A stretch of 58,419 bases of DNA from an uncultured bacterium (GCA_947168725.1 CAMVNA010000007.1:1-58419); one strand, 5' to 3'; positions 9,402-20,369 are shown, counted from the stretch's first letter. Notes: a model not told the origin generated them from the letters alone. Numbers and translations: made by a program.

Positions 9402-10157
9402 CTAAAAATTTGATTTATTTTCTATATTTTCATAGAAATATTCTGCAAAAGTCTGTCATCTATCATGTAGAAGTGTGGCTAATCATGTTCAAACATATCT
9501 CCAATGCCACGGTTCAACCATCTTCCCATCTATTTCCATTCATTTCTGATAACTATTATGAAATCCATATAAATGAGCATTATCTATCAACCATTGATAA
9601 TATTTTCAGCTTCATGCTTTAATATTTCATCCATTTACCCCTAAATCAAGAGCTAATCCAGCCTCATGTTCACTTGTTCATGGATTTGCACAACGGGCAT
9701 TTGAACAATTTTTCGATAATTGACGCTGAAACGACTGAGACCTTCGTGCAGAATTGATAGTCAATTTTGCTTTGAATCCAAATGCGTTTGAAAATGCTCG
9801 AGCCATTCATTCAAACATTTCAGTAGCCTCTTCACGCAACATAAAATTTGAAGATCTATTTGAAGTAAAGTCTGAATTGATTTTTACTATATCATCTGCT
9901 TCATAGTTTTGTGATAATGGATGATTATCATCCAAAAATTTTTGAAATGATGTATCTGAATAGAAATCCATATTCGCAGTTACATCTTTTTGTATTTCTT
10001 CTTCTTTTTTTTGCTCATAAAATCAGGAAATCGGATTATAAATCCATGGTAGATTTGATTGATTATTGTTTCCAAAATGAAAAACCTCCCATCCAAAAAC
10101 TATTCCAGATGAAAATATTCCAAGAAAAATTCAAACTATAATCAGATTTTTTCTCAT
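9402..10157 (-). CDS. D-alanyl-D-alanine carboxypeptidase, VanY family (M15)
   Basis: A 251-residue exported zinc peptidase. The N-terminal signal segment (MRKNLIIVGIFLGIFSSG) precedes an M15B/VanY domain. GTSEHEAGLALDLG carries the zinc His and Asp, and EPWHWRYVG carries the C-terminal zinc His. It should trim peptidoglycan stem peptides in the periplasm or at the cell surface. It sits directly upstream of grpE and diverges from mutS. Confidence 0.9.
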
Positions 10158-10300
10158 TTATAAACTTTATATAATAAAAAGTTTATCCATCTAATTATAT
10201 CAATATTAAATATTAAATCAAGAACGATAAAATTCTTGTATTTAAAACCAAAAATATTAAATTTAACTACCGAAGACCAATTATCTCTTATATAAAATAC

Positions 10301-12949
10301 ATGGAATTAACTCCTGCAATGAAACAGTATCAAGAAATGAAAAAGCAGAATGCTGATTGCATATTATTTTTTCGTATTGGAGATTTTTATGAAGTTTTCT
10401 TCGAGGATGCGAATATCTGTCATAATGTATTAGACCTAGTCCTCACATCCAAAAATAAGTGAGCTGAAAATCCAATTCCAATGGCATGAATCCCACATCA
10501 CAGCATTGATAAATATATTCCAAAACTTATTCAGCATTGATACAAAGTTGCGATTGCAGAACAGATTACAGATCCTAAACCATGAAAACTTGTTCAACGT
10601 GAAATCACTCAAATAATCACACCATGAACTTATATTCAGGAATGAACCAAAAATTTCAATTATATGCTTGCCATCACGAGAAAAGAGCTCAGCTCGTGAG
10701 AGATTTATCATTTAGCTTGGTGAGATTTTACATTGGGGGAGTATCAGACCAAAAGTTTTTCAAATCTTTGAGATGCACAGAAACGAATTCTGACCCTTTC
10801 GCCAACTGAAATAATCATTGATGTAGATTTCTCAGAAAAGGACAGTATTTCTACACCAATTCAGCAGTATTTGCAGTGTTTAATTTCCGTTTATGAAGTT
10901 CCAGTTGATCCTGAAAGTTTTCTCTGTAATATGGCTAAAGTTCAGACTTTATCAAGTTTCTGACAGGCAGTAGGAGAGTGAAGACTTCAAGCTATTGCGT
11001 TATTGCTTCACTACATTAGACACGTTCAGCAGCAAAATATTGCAAATATTTCCAAAATTTCATATCATGCTCAGACATGATTTGTTCTTATGGATGAAAT
11101 TACTATCAAAAATCTGGAAATCTTCAGTTCAAGCTACGAAAATAATCAACAATATTCATTATTTTGAATTCTAGACCAGACCAAAACAAGCGCATGAGCT
11201 AGACTTTTGCATTATTATTTAGCAAATCCAATTAATTCATTATCTGAAATACAGAGAAGACAAAATCTGATTTCTCATTATCAGGAGATTGATTATTCCA
11301 AGTTTATTCTTAAGAAATTGTGAGAATCATATGATTTACAAAAGCTTACATCTTCAATTCTTTACAAAAAACTCAGTCCAATTCCATTTCTCAAACTTAG
11401 ATTTACTTTGAATCTATTCTTTTGATGAAACGAGGAAGCTAAAATCCTACTTAGCGAGCTAAAATTGCTTTGACTTCAGCCAGATGAGGAAAATGAATTA
11501 AAATCATTGCACGAAATTCTGAAAAAAATGCTAAAATCTGATCAAGATGTGATGGACTGAGACTATTTCATTGCTGATTGATGGAATAACGAAGTAGATG
11601 AACTGAGAAAAATAGCTTTTCACAGTGATGATTTGCTCTTACAATACCAGCAATTCCTAGTTCAAAAAAGTTGAGTGCAGAACGTAAAATTGAAATTCGT
11701 GATGAATCAATGATATTTTATCGAACTTACAACCAGGGATTCTATCCAATTTGAAGAAAAACTTTGAATTTGAAATTGAAACCAAGAAGATGAAAAACTG
11801 AATCTTTATCGTAGAAATACTCTAAAATGAAATCAGCGTTATTCTTCTATTTACCTAGAAAAACTTCAAGAAAATATTCTAACTGCCCGTGAAAAACTCA
11901 CTAAACTTGAAAATAGTTTACTCAAAGAAATGTGAGAAAAGATCTGAGATAAAAATGCTGAAATATCATCATTTGCACAGAAAGTCGCTGAGTTGGATGT
12001 ATTTTGTTCTCACGCGGTTTTTGCATTTGAAAATAGATACATTCAGCCTGAAATGAATAACAAAAATCTGATAGAAATCGTATGATGAAGACATCCAGTA
12101 ATTGAAGCTTATTTGCCTACAGATCAACAGTTTATCCCAAATGATTTATCAATCTGAGAAAAGGAGAACCAAGAAAAGGAGATGATACATATTATCACAT
12201 GACCTAATATGTGATGAAAATCTACATTTTTGCGTCAATCAGCCTTAATTGTACTTCTCGCTCACTGTGGACTTTTCGTCCCAGCCACAAGTGCAAAAAT
12301 CTGATTGGTTGATGGTATATTTGCCAGAGTTGGAAGTGGAGATGTTATCGCGAAAAATCAATCCACATTTATGACTGAAATGATAGAAGTTTCAAATATT
12401 CTCAATAATGCAACTTCTCAGAGTTTTATAATTTTTGATGAACTTGGTCGTGGAACGAGTACTTACGATGGATTGGCCCTTACTAGTGCAATTTTGCAAT
12501 ATGTACTCAAACATGTTAAAGCAAAAACTCTGATAGCAACCCACTATCACGAACTTATCAAACTTGAAAAAATGTATCCAGAAGTGAAAAATTATTCTGT
12601 AAGTGTATATGAAACAGATAAAGAAGTTCTATTTATGAAAAAAATAGTAAAAGGCTGAGCTAGTAAAAGCTACTGAATCGATGTCGCGAAAATTGCTTGA
12701 ATTCCAGATGAGATTTTGAGATTATCTCGTGAAATTTTAAAATGATTTGAATCTAAACAAGATAGTAATTCACATACTCAAATTATTTCTACTCCACTTT
12801 TTGAAATTCAGAATAATGATTCTAAATATCAAGAAAAATACCAAAAAATTCAGAGAATTATTACTCAAGCAGATTTGAATAATATGACTCCAATCCAAGC
12901 AATCCAATTTCTCGCAAAAATCAAAGATGAACTAGAAAATGAGGACTAA
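10301..12949 (+). CDS. mutS: DNA mismatch repair protein MutS
   Basis: A full-length 882-residue mismatch recogniser. The mismatch-binding N-terminal domain starts [14 protein letters not shown] with FFRIGDFYE, the Phe-x-Glu mismatch-reading motif. Connector and lever/clamp domains follow. The ATPase has Walker A TGPNMGGKST at about 633-642 (all three Gly are TGA) and Walker [13 protein letters not shown] with D713/E714. The GITTHYHEL-type switch is seen as ATHYHEL. This gene is the clearest evidence for UGA = Gly in the window. No mutL is visible nearby. Confidence 0.97.
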
Positions 12950-12979
12950 AAAATTTTTTAAGTTAAATATTCTTATAGT

Positions 12980-14119
12980 TTATAAAGCAAAAGTATTAAG
13001 CAGTAATTTTAATCATTGCCAATAAATAAACGCTAGTATTAAAAATCATACGATGCTAGTTATAATTCATTTTAACCTTAAACTTTGGAGTAGATAAAGT
13101 AATAATCATAACCATCACATAGCAGGCAATAAATACAAAGATGTTTTCATTCAAAACAACGGTCCAATAAGCCAGAACAAGGTTATAGTTATATTAGCTA
13201 CAATAACAATAAATTCAAGCAGTTTTATTGTTATACCAAAAAAATAATCAAAAGAATATTTTTCAAAGGAGTGTGATAAATCACGTCTTAATAATTTAAA
13301 TAATACTGATTTTAGTCATATGGTATTGATAATAAGTTCAGTTGTAGTCAAGGAAGCTGGTAGAAGCTTAGCTCTTCACATAACGTTATTAGAATAAAAA
13401 TATTCTTTCAAAATATCAATATTTGTAACTGCACTATTCTTATCTATCAAAAACTTATTTTCAGCATTTGCATCGAGTATTTCTTTCTCAGCATGTTTTA
13501 TTGAATTGTTAGCTTCTAAAACTAAAGAAGCCATTTTATTGAAATTTGTTCAAAGTCTGATTTTTTTCATCTCAGATGAATAATTTTCTAATTCTTTTAT
13601 TTCGCTTCATCATAAAACTCAAACACCAGCTTTTAGTAGTTGTTCTATATGATCAATGGTTGCATTAAGTACCTTTAATCAATCTTTTATTCCTCTTTCT
13701 TCATATTTTTTTCTTTCTTTTATGTCCTCAAATTCTTCTTGTTTTTTTATTTTTTCCTCTTCTTCCTCAACTTTCGAGATCGTAGAATTAATTATATTCA
13801 GCATTTGTTCATCAGAAATAGGATTTTCTATCAAATTCATCCGTGATGGTCTCAATCACAAAGAAATCATAAAAGCTATTCCTTCGGACAGGTTATCTCA
13901 AGGCATTATTAGCTGAATATTTGTTGATTCATACGTTATATCAACAATAATATTTCAAAAGCTTTTTGGATCTTCTTTATATTCATTAATTGAAACAATT
14001 ACAACTCATCGATTCGCCAAAAACTTTCTGATGAAATCCTCATCTCATCATTCTAACAAAAGGTTTAAATCATATTTTATTCAATTTTTTTCTTTGATTC
14101 AAATTAGATGAAAATACAT
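12980..14119 (-). CDS. coiled-coil membrane protein, unknown
   Basis: A 379-residue protein without a recognised family. An N-terminal soluble domain (1-130, with VVIVSINEYKEDPKSFG) is followed by a highly charged coiled coil (about 130-165), more helical sequence with AENKFL, and then about four hydrophobic segments in the last 110 residues. The N-terminal motif recalls small regulatory domains of membrane secretion ATPases, but this is only an impression. The gene converges with mutS and diverges from the KH-ATPase gene. Confidence 0.75.
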
Positions 14120-14394
14120 ATTCTAGAAAGCAGGTAATAACTAAATAATCCTCACCCAATAATAAAGTTTATATTGAAATTTGAAAAAAAATCAATATAT
14201 AAGGTGGCCGAAATTTGAATGATTTTACAATACAAAAAATTTTAAGAAGTTTTAGGAGATAACAGATTGAATTAATAAATCTATATAATTTTTTGTGGAA
14301 AAGGGAAGTAAAAAAATCAGATTTTTGTATCAAAATTTGCGTTTTTATGAATTTGGAATATACTTATCTTGTTTTAATTTACTTACAGTAAAAA

Positions 14395-15822
14395 ATGTCA
14401 GAAACTATAAAAAGCGAGAAAATGTATGTTCTAGATAACTATTTTGATGAAACGACAATGTCCTTGCATCTCAAGGCGGATCGTCCAATACTTAGAAAAA
14501 AATGAACTCCATGAAACCGAAACCCAGTAATGGATGAAAAAATTATTACCCAGGATGAAATGGATGCCTTAATTCAGCAGATTTTCGATGAAGCAACTAA
14601 TGAAAAATGAAATTATTTGGAAATAGACAGAAAACTAAGCAAAGTTTTGCAACTTGGACCATATAGAATTGTAATAGTTTATCCACCACTGTCTGATGCG
14701 ACTGAAATTACAGCAGTACGCCCAGTCAAAAAAACAACAATCGAAGATTATGATTTATCTTCTGAAGTGATGGATTTGCTTACAAATCATTCAAAATGAA
14801 TTCTAGTTTCATGAGCTCCTGGAAGCTGAAAATCAACATTTGTTCAGGCTTTAGTCCAAGTTTATCATCAGAATCATCATATTATCAAAACTATTGAATC
14901 GCCACGTGATTTAATGGTGGATGAAGATGTAGTTCAGTATAGTTTTACTCACTGAACGCATGATGAAGTGAGAGATATTCTTTTGCTTTCCAGACCTGAT
15001 TATACAGTTTATGATGAAGTGAGAAATACACCAGACTTTGAATTGTACAAAGATCTAAGACTTACATGAATTGGAATGCTTGGAGTGATTCATGCAACTA
15101 AACCAGTAGATAGTATTCAGCGTTTCATCGGTTGTATTGAAATGTGAATTATCCCACAGGTAATTGATACAGTAATATTTATAGATAAAGGTAAAATTGC
15201 AGAAATTCTTCAGCTTACTCTTACAGCTAAAGTGCCTGAGTGAATGCAAAGTGAAGACCTTTCTAGGCCTGTCATTATTGTAAATTCCTTCTTAAGTAAG
15301 CAAGATTTATATGAAATCTATACATTCTGAGAACAGGTAGTGGTAATGCCAATTACAGCGGAAATGAAAGAAAAAACAGCAGCCACTCAATGATGAATGT
15401 CTAGTTTCGCCAAAGAATGAATCGAAAAGAAATTAAAAACAATTCTGAATAGTGATTTCGTAGTAAAAATGAAATGAGCGGGAATCGAATTATATATTCC
15501 AGAATTCGTTAAATGAAAAATAATCTGAAAATGATGAGCAGCGATTACAGAATTAGAAAAAACATTATGAATGAGTATCAAAGTTAAAACATTTGATGAA
15601 TTACCATTATTAGACGTAAAAACAGATATCAGTGGATGAAAAAAATGAGGTCAGCTTTTTATAGCTTTCCCAAATGGCTACGAATCAACAACGGTAACAT
15701 TACTAGTTTGAGATAACTTGATAAAATATCAAACTGATAGAAATTGAGTAATCGCAATTAATGATAGAAATGAAGTCAGAACAATTGAAAGAAGATGATT
15801 TGTGGTAGTTGATGACAAATAA
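14395..15822 (+). CDS. PilT-like ATPase with KH domain (COG1855-like, PIN domain absent)
   Basis: A 475-residue P-loop ATPase. Walker A GAPGSGKST is at about 140-148. The Asp box region ([17 protein letters not shown]) and GHDEV-type segment ([19 protein letters not shown]) follow, then [12 protein letters not shown] (Walker B-like) and [20 protein letters not shown]-terminal KH-like domain has [21 protein letters not shown], mostly TGA-coded glycine. Archaeal/bacterial COG1855 relatives carry an N-terminal PIN nuclease domain; here the ATPase starts after only about 130 residues that do not look like PIN. An RNA-linked role is inferred. It is followed at 39 bp by the pyruvate-kinase-like gene. 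Confidence 0.8.
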
Positions 15823-15861
15823 AATAGGGTAGTATTTTATTTTATATAAATATGTGTGGGT

Positions 15862-17268
15862 ATGAATAACTTTCGTTTTACAAAGATTGTCGCTAGTGTT
15901 AGCCCAATTTTAGCAAAAGAAACAGTTTTGAGTAAGATTATCAATATGGTTGATGCGTTTACTCTCACGCTTTCTCGTGGATTTGATGATAACAATAAAA
16001 AATATATTGATACATTAATGAAGCTAGATAATAGTAAAACAATAATTTTAGAAACAAAGTGAAATGAGGTCAGAATTAAAAATATCTGAAATTTTGCAGT
16101 AAAAGAGTGACAAAAAGTTGTGGTAGAATATTCTGAATATACACAAGAAAATCAGAATAAAATCTATATTGATTATCCAAATATGGATTTAATCTCTGTC
16201 TGAAGTGAAATTAAATTTGTTCAATCATGAGTAGTATTAAAAGTTGAAAAAAATATTGAAGATGCCGTTGAATGTACAGTAACTGAAGCGAAAGAAAGAC
16301 ACGTTTTCCAGTATGATAGATGCTTACTTGAACATAATGAAGATCCAATCGAAACATTATTAGAAAGAGATGAAAAAGATATTTTACGGTGACTTGAATA
16401 TTGAGTTCATATTGTTTCAATTTCAGCATGTTATTCGGCTGAGCATATCCAGGCAACCAAAGATTTTCTAAAAGAGAAGAATAATGAAGATATGAAAGTT
16501 TTTGCTAAAATTGAAACAAGAAAATGACTAGATAATTTACAAGAGATTGTAGAAGTAGCTGATGGAATTGTTTTAGTAGCAGATTTTATTACACCTCTTT
16601 TATCCAAAGAAGAGACGCTAGACGACTTGGTGCAATATATTAGATGAAAATGAGTCCCAGTTTTGATGAATTATGCATGTCGCAGTTCTCAATCAGAATA
16701 TCCTTTTAGCCAAGATGAGCAACTACAGCATCGATGTGGTCAATGCGTTGACTGAGTATACCTAGAACCAATGATTATTGAGGATGAAGTTTTTGATGCA
16801 ATAGAAAGATTAGAAACAACTTTGGAGAATCTTGAATTAAAGTATGAACCAAAAAATCCTGCTCGTTTTGATGAAAAAGATTTTGAAATTAGAGATTATA
16901 TTATCTTCAATGCATACAGAATTACTCAGGAATTAGATATTAGAGCAATAGTATGTTTTACTGAAAATGGTTATACGGCAGCTAGAATTGCATCGTTAAA
17001 TCCGGCAGTCCCTATTATTACATTCACTAAATCTACGCATACATACAGATTTCTAAATATTGTACGATGATTAAAATGATATAAAATTTCTCAATCATTC
17101 AACTATGAAAATCTCAAAAGAATCTGAAAAGAAATGATCAGAATTATCTTTAAATGAAATATATCATTAGATGATAAGGTGCTTATCGTACAATCGAATG
17201 AGTTAAATAATGATGTAAAAAGTGATATGATTAACGGAATTGAACTTTATCAATTCAAAAATATCTAA
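15862..17268 (+). CDS. pyruvate kinase-like protein, degenerate active site
   Basis: 468 residues with the pyruvate kinase domain order: FTKIVASVSP at the N terminus, LETKGNEVRI in place of LDTKGPEIR, the catalytic-lysine strand VFAKIETRKGLDNL, ADGIVLVADFI in place of DGIMVARGDLG, and a C-terminal domain resembling the PK allosteric domain (FTENGYTAARIASLNPAVPIITFT). The RxNxSHG motif, the GP of the first motif and the RGD metal/substrate motif are all changed, so glycolytic activity is doubtful. It may be a regulatory pseudoenzyme or a diverged kinase. It lies between the KH-ATPase and nusB on one strand. Confidence 0.75.
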
Positions 17269-17291
17269 TTTACTTTGGAATTTAAAACAAA

Positions 17292-17906
17292 ATGGTAGAT
17301 GTACATCAGAGAATAAATGCAAGAAAATTTGTGCTTTCATATTTGTATCAGTACTGCTTTTATTCTACATTTCAGACTTCATTAAATCATGTAGAAAAAG
17401 AAGAAAAAGCAGAAGAAAATAAAGAAACTTCTCCATTTTTGTGAAATGCTCATGATTCATTTTTCACAGAGGAATTCCTTGCTGATGTGCAGAAACTTTA
17501 TGATAAATCCAAAGATGAATGAAAACAGCTCAAAGAATGTGTCCAGCAAATTCTTTCAGAACAATGAGAAGATGATATGCCGTATTATCTCAAGAATTTC
17601 TTCGATAAACGAGATGAAAAAGATATTGATGTAGATTATGTGCTTAAAATGATGTGAAGTTTTGAAAAATATGTAAAAACAACCAAAGAAATGGTAAATA
17701 AATATGCAGATAGTTTTCATTATGAAGAAATGGACATTGTAGATCAAGCAATTTTTCTACTTTGATACACAGAATACCAGATTTTTAATACTCCAAAGGA
17801 AATTTTAATTAACGAAATGATAGAACTCTGTAAAAGATATTCAGATGCAGGTTCTCCAAAACTTGTAAATTGAATATTTGATAAATTTCTTAATGAATCT
17901 AAGTAG
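17292..17906 (+). CDS. nusB: transcription antitermination factor NusB
   Basis: A 204-residue all-helical RNA-binding protein that acts with S10 in rRNA antitermination. The N terminus RINARKFVLSYLYQYCF carries the Arg-rich helix. The C-terminal half keeps MDIVDQAIFLLGYTE, INEMIELCKRYSDAGSPKLVNGIFDKFL. It is longer than the usual 130-170 residues because of an acidic insertion (about 38-100). It is 23 bp from the upstream gene, probably co-transcribed, and followed by a strong terminator. Confidence 0.85.
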
Positions 17907-17921
17907 TATTTTTATATTTTC

Positions 17922-17953
17922 GAAAAAAGCACTGTGAAAAACGCAGTGCTTAT
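17922..17953 (+). terminator. bidirectional terminator after nusB
   Basis: AGCACTG/CAGTGCT stem with an A/T-rich loop and flanking A and T tracts. It separates nusB from the convergent small gene. Confidence 0.8.
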
Positions 17954-17981
17954 TGTGCCATTTTTACGCAGCAGAGGTTGT

Positions 17982-18272
17982 CTATCGACGACGGAGGTTC
18001 CTAAGGGTGAACCCCGCATCTCTTATTGATTTTATAACCTCTTTGTTCTGTAGGATTCCTGAATACTCGGGAATGACCAACTTCTTGATATCCCCACCTT
18101 CCAAGAATGCATACAGCTTCTTGCCTCCAGTTTCACAAAGTACCCCAAATTCTGGAGCAGTTTCCTGAAGAGATTGGATGTCTTCTTGAGCTATTGTTTT
18201 GGCTCCAGAAGATTCCCAATTTGCGGTAATGGCAGCCGCAATTTGATTCTTACTTATCATATATGTATACAT
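17982..18272 (-). CDS. small protein of foreign composition, unknown
   Basis: A 96-residue protein, basic at the C terminus (TLRNLRRR). All of its about nine glycines are GGN and none TGA, and it is GC-richer than its neighbours with CGT and CTC codons. This contrasts with the surrounding genes and suggests transfer from a standard-code donor. The sequence (FGVLCETGGKKLYAFLEGGD, then LVIPEYSGIL) is not recognised. It has its own promoter. An internal ATG five codons in is an alternative start. Confidence 0.7.
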   Translation of the reverse strand: MYTYMISKNQIAAAITANWESSGAKTIAQEDIQSLQETAPEFGVLCETGGKKLYAFLEGGDIKKLVIPEYSGILQNKEVIKSIRDAGFTLRNLRRR

Positions 18273-18305
18273 ATTACCATAGCGACGTTGCTACGGGCAA
18301 AATCC

Positions 18306-18333
18306 AATATAATAAAATTGACAATAATGTCAA
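18306..18333 (-). promoter_or_regulatory. sigma70-type promoter for the 17982-18272 gene
   Basis: On the minus strand TTGACA, a 16-bp spacer and TATATT, about 35 bp upstream of the ATG. The -35 is part of an inverted repeat TTGACAATAATGTCAA-like on the plus strand, which could also be an operator. Confidence 0.55.
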
Positions 18334-18410
18334 CACAAATTTAGAAAATCCGACTTTTACTTTGATTAAAGTTTATTATATAATCCTTTATGTTTACCTA
18401 AAATATTCTC

Positions 18411-18689
18411 ATGATTTGAAATACTATTGCGATTTACATAATTCTCATCAATATCATCACATTCATAATTCGATGAATAGATAAACGAAAATCTATCAAA
18501 CATAAACGAAGAATTAGCGAAAAACAGTTGCTAACTTTTTCAGCACTTTGATGATTTATTGGTGCTGTGATATGAATGACAATTCGACATCATAAAACTA
18601 TAAAATGAAAATTTTTATGGAAATTCTGGCTAATAGTTTTTGTTTGGTTTGTATTCTTAGCATTAATCTATTATTTTCTTTATCGATAA
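18411..18689 (+). CDS. DUF1294 family membrane protein
   Basis: A 92-residue integral membrane protein, visible only with TGA as Gly. The family pattern is clear: a hydrophobic N-terminal helix, then GIDKRKS, RRISEKQLL, GGFIGAVIGM, RHHKTIKGKF and a C-terminal hydrophobic helix ending near IYYFLYR. DUF1294 proteins are of unknown function. A terminator starts at the stop codon. Confidence 0.85.
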
Positions 18690-18714
18690 AAAAAGAGACA
18701 GTTCAGTCTCTTTG
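18687..18714. terminator. bidirectional terminator between DUF1294 and lipoprotein genes
   Basis: AAGAGAC/GTCTCTT stem with an A-run on the left and a T-run on the right. Confidence 0.8.
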
Positions 18715-18732
18715 TTAATTCTGGTAAATTTG

Positions 18733-19080
18733 TTATTTATCGTTTTCTTCTTTTTTAATAACGTCTTCTTCATTAACTATATCCTCATCATTAATCAATT
18801 TATCATCTCCAGTATTAATTGATGCTTTTTCTAAATCGCCATCTCCCACTCAATCATTTTCGTTATTTTTCATTTCAGTTCGTTGATCTGAAATAGTATT
18901 AAAATCACTAATAAATGAGTCAAATGCCTGATTCAAATCATCATTTTTGCCCGTATTTAGCTTTGTTTCTCAATCACTAAGTAGCCAATCTTCATCAGGT
19001 ACATGAAAACAACCAACTAGAACTAAACTAGTAAATAATAAACAAACAAATCAGATTTTTTTAATTAACTTGTTTATCAT
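18733..19080 (-). CDS. putative lipoprotein, acidic
   Basis: 115 residues. A basic start (MINKLIKK), a hydrophobic core and the lipobox LVLVGC place the lipidated Cys near residue 24. The rest is hydrophilic and strongly acidic, with no recognised domain. It is probably anchored in the membrane facing outwards. It lies downstream of rpmF on the same strand but is separated from it by a hairpin terminator. Confidence 0.75.
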
Positions 19081-19099
19081 TTATTAGTGGTAAAATCAA

Positions 19100-19133
19100 A
19101 TAAAAATAAACCCCACTTAATGCTAAGCAGGGC
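19100..19133 (-). terminator. terminator of rpmA-rpmF operon
   Basis: On the minus strand a nine-pair stem (including G-U pairs) CCCTGCTTA/TAAGTGGGG with loop GCAT, followed by a T-rich tract. Confidence 0.7.
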
Positions 19134-19149
19134 AGTATTTTAAAGCTGA

Positions 19150-19380
19150 TTATGCATCAATTACATCATTCTTAGATTTAGTTTTTATAGTCATTACTTG
19201 TTTTCCATTGTAATAACCACAAACTGGACAAACTCTATGAGTAAGCATATTTGCACCACACTGAGGACATTTTGTAGTTTGATACTTATTAGTCAACTTC
19301 TTTAAGTTAATAGTCTTCCAAGTAGAGTGTCTTCTATGTTTTCTCGCTTGAGAGATCTTATTTCTTGGACCGATATTCAT
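19150..19380 (-). CDS. rpmF: 50S ribosomal protein L32
   Basis: 76 residues. The basic N terminus with [10 protein letters not shown] and the four-cysteine zinc ribbon CPQCGAN ... CPVCGYY are typical of bL32. It is somewhat longer than average because of a C-terminal tail. All glycines are GGN, with no TGA. It starts 34 bp after rpmA and is co-transcribed with it. Confidence 0.93.
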   Translation of the reverse strand: MNIGPRNKISQARKHRRHSTWKTINLKKLTNKYQTTKCPQCGANMLTHRVCPVCGYYNGKQVMTIKTKSKNDVIDA

Positions 19381-19414
19381 GACAGTAAGAAATTAATAAG
19401 ATAAAACATAAATA

Positions 19415-19909
19415 TTATTCAGCCTTTTTCTTAGCAGGAGCTTTTTTAGCTGCTGGCTTAGTTGCTGTAGTTTTTTTAGCAGTTGTTTCTTTTTTTGGAG
19501 CAGCTGCTTTTTTAGCAGGAGCCTTTTTCTCTGCTTTTGGAGTTTCTTCTTTAGCTTCTACTTTTTCTTCTTTTTTAGCTTCAGTTTTAAGATCTTCTTT
19601 TTTAGCAGGAGCTTTTTTTTCAGTTTTAGGTTCTTCAGTTGAAACATAAACAACAGTTTTTAGATAAGTTCTTCCATCGAATCTTTTAAAGTTCTTTTGC
19701 TTAAACATTACTATTCCATCTGTTGCCGCATGAATAGAGAAATCTGAAGCTAAATATGTATTAGCTCCACATTCATATTTAGAACCATTTTGTCTAACGA
19801 TAATATTTCATGCAACAGCTTTTTGTCCTCCGAAGAGTTTAATTCCACGATATTTTGGTTGTGAATCCCTAAGGTTTTTAGCCGCACCGGCTGCCTTTTT
19901 GTGTGCCAT
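19415..19909 (-). CDS. rpmA: 50S ribosomal protein L27 with long Ala/Lys/Glu tail
   Basis: A 164-residue bL27. The core starts [20 protein letters not shown] and contains [20 protein letters not shown]; one glycine in that stretch is TGA, the only TGA in the gene. After about residue 92 comes a low-complexity tail of about 70 residues rich in PAKK, KKE and TAKK units, like histone H1/HU tails, absent from ordinary L27. It is preceded by a structured leader and a promoter and is followed by rpmF. Confidence 0.93.
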
Positions 19910-19924
19910 ATTTCTGGATAAATA

Positions 19925-20032
19925 AAAATAAAGATAAGGTCCGAATTCCATCTTTAGTTTGGTTGACAGCCCAAAGAAAAGCTAATTCCGACAAAGGTTT
20001 TCCCAACCGCCAAGTTCGCGGAAAGTACTAAA
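19925..20032 (-). promoter_or_regulatory. structured 5' leader of rpmA
   Basis: About 110 nt between the promoter and the rpmA start codon. The region is clearly GC-richer than the surrounding intergenic DNA. It has nested pairings: TCCGC/GCGG hairpin, GGTT/AACC, GGTTG/CAACC, and an outer near-complementary pair AGTTTAG/CCAAACT. It is a candidate autoregulatory ribosomal-protein leader. It was not matched to a known family by eye. Confidence 0.5.
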
Positions 20033-20036
20033 CTAA

Positions 20037-20064
20037 CTTATAATAAATTGAATATTTTTTTCAA
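20037..20064 (-). promoter_or_regulatory. promoter of rpmA-rpmF operon
   Basis: Minus-strand TTGAAA, 16-bp spacer, TATAAG. The predicted start point falls at the beginning of the structured leader. Confidence 0.55.
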
Positions 20065-20172
20065 GAGAAACTATAAATTTTATTGTATTTTAACAAGATT
20101 TCTTTATACTCTACCTTGATATATTGTGAAAGTAATTATTCTAAAACTCAATAATATAAAAACAAAAAGCAT

Positions 20173-20295
20173 ATGAGTGTTACATCAATTTTAGCAATAA
20201 CTTTTTTAGCAGTAGTCTTTATTGTAGATGCAATAAGGATTGTACAATTAGTCAGAAAACGTAAAAAAAGTCGTAACAATTCTCTTACAGTGTAA
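20173..20295 (+). CDS. tiny single-span membrane protein
   Basis: 40 residues. A hydrophobic helix (ILAITFLAVVFIVDAI) is followed by a basic tail (RKRKKSRN). It is followed by its own terminator. No family is recognised. A second, unrelated tiny membrane protein follows at 20436. Confidence 0.5.
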   Translation: MSVTSILAITFLAVVFIVDAIRIVQLVRKRKKSRNNSLTV

Positions 20296-20322
20296 AGAGA
20301 TTAGTAAATCTTTCAAAAAACT

Positions 20323-20357
20323 AATACTCTATGTGTATTTCGCAATGGAGTATTTTT
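20323..20357 (+). terminator. terminator after tiny ORF
   Basis: AATACTC/GAGTATT stem followed by seven T. Confidence 0.75.
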
Positions 20358-20369
20358 TTATAAAAAGCC

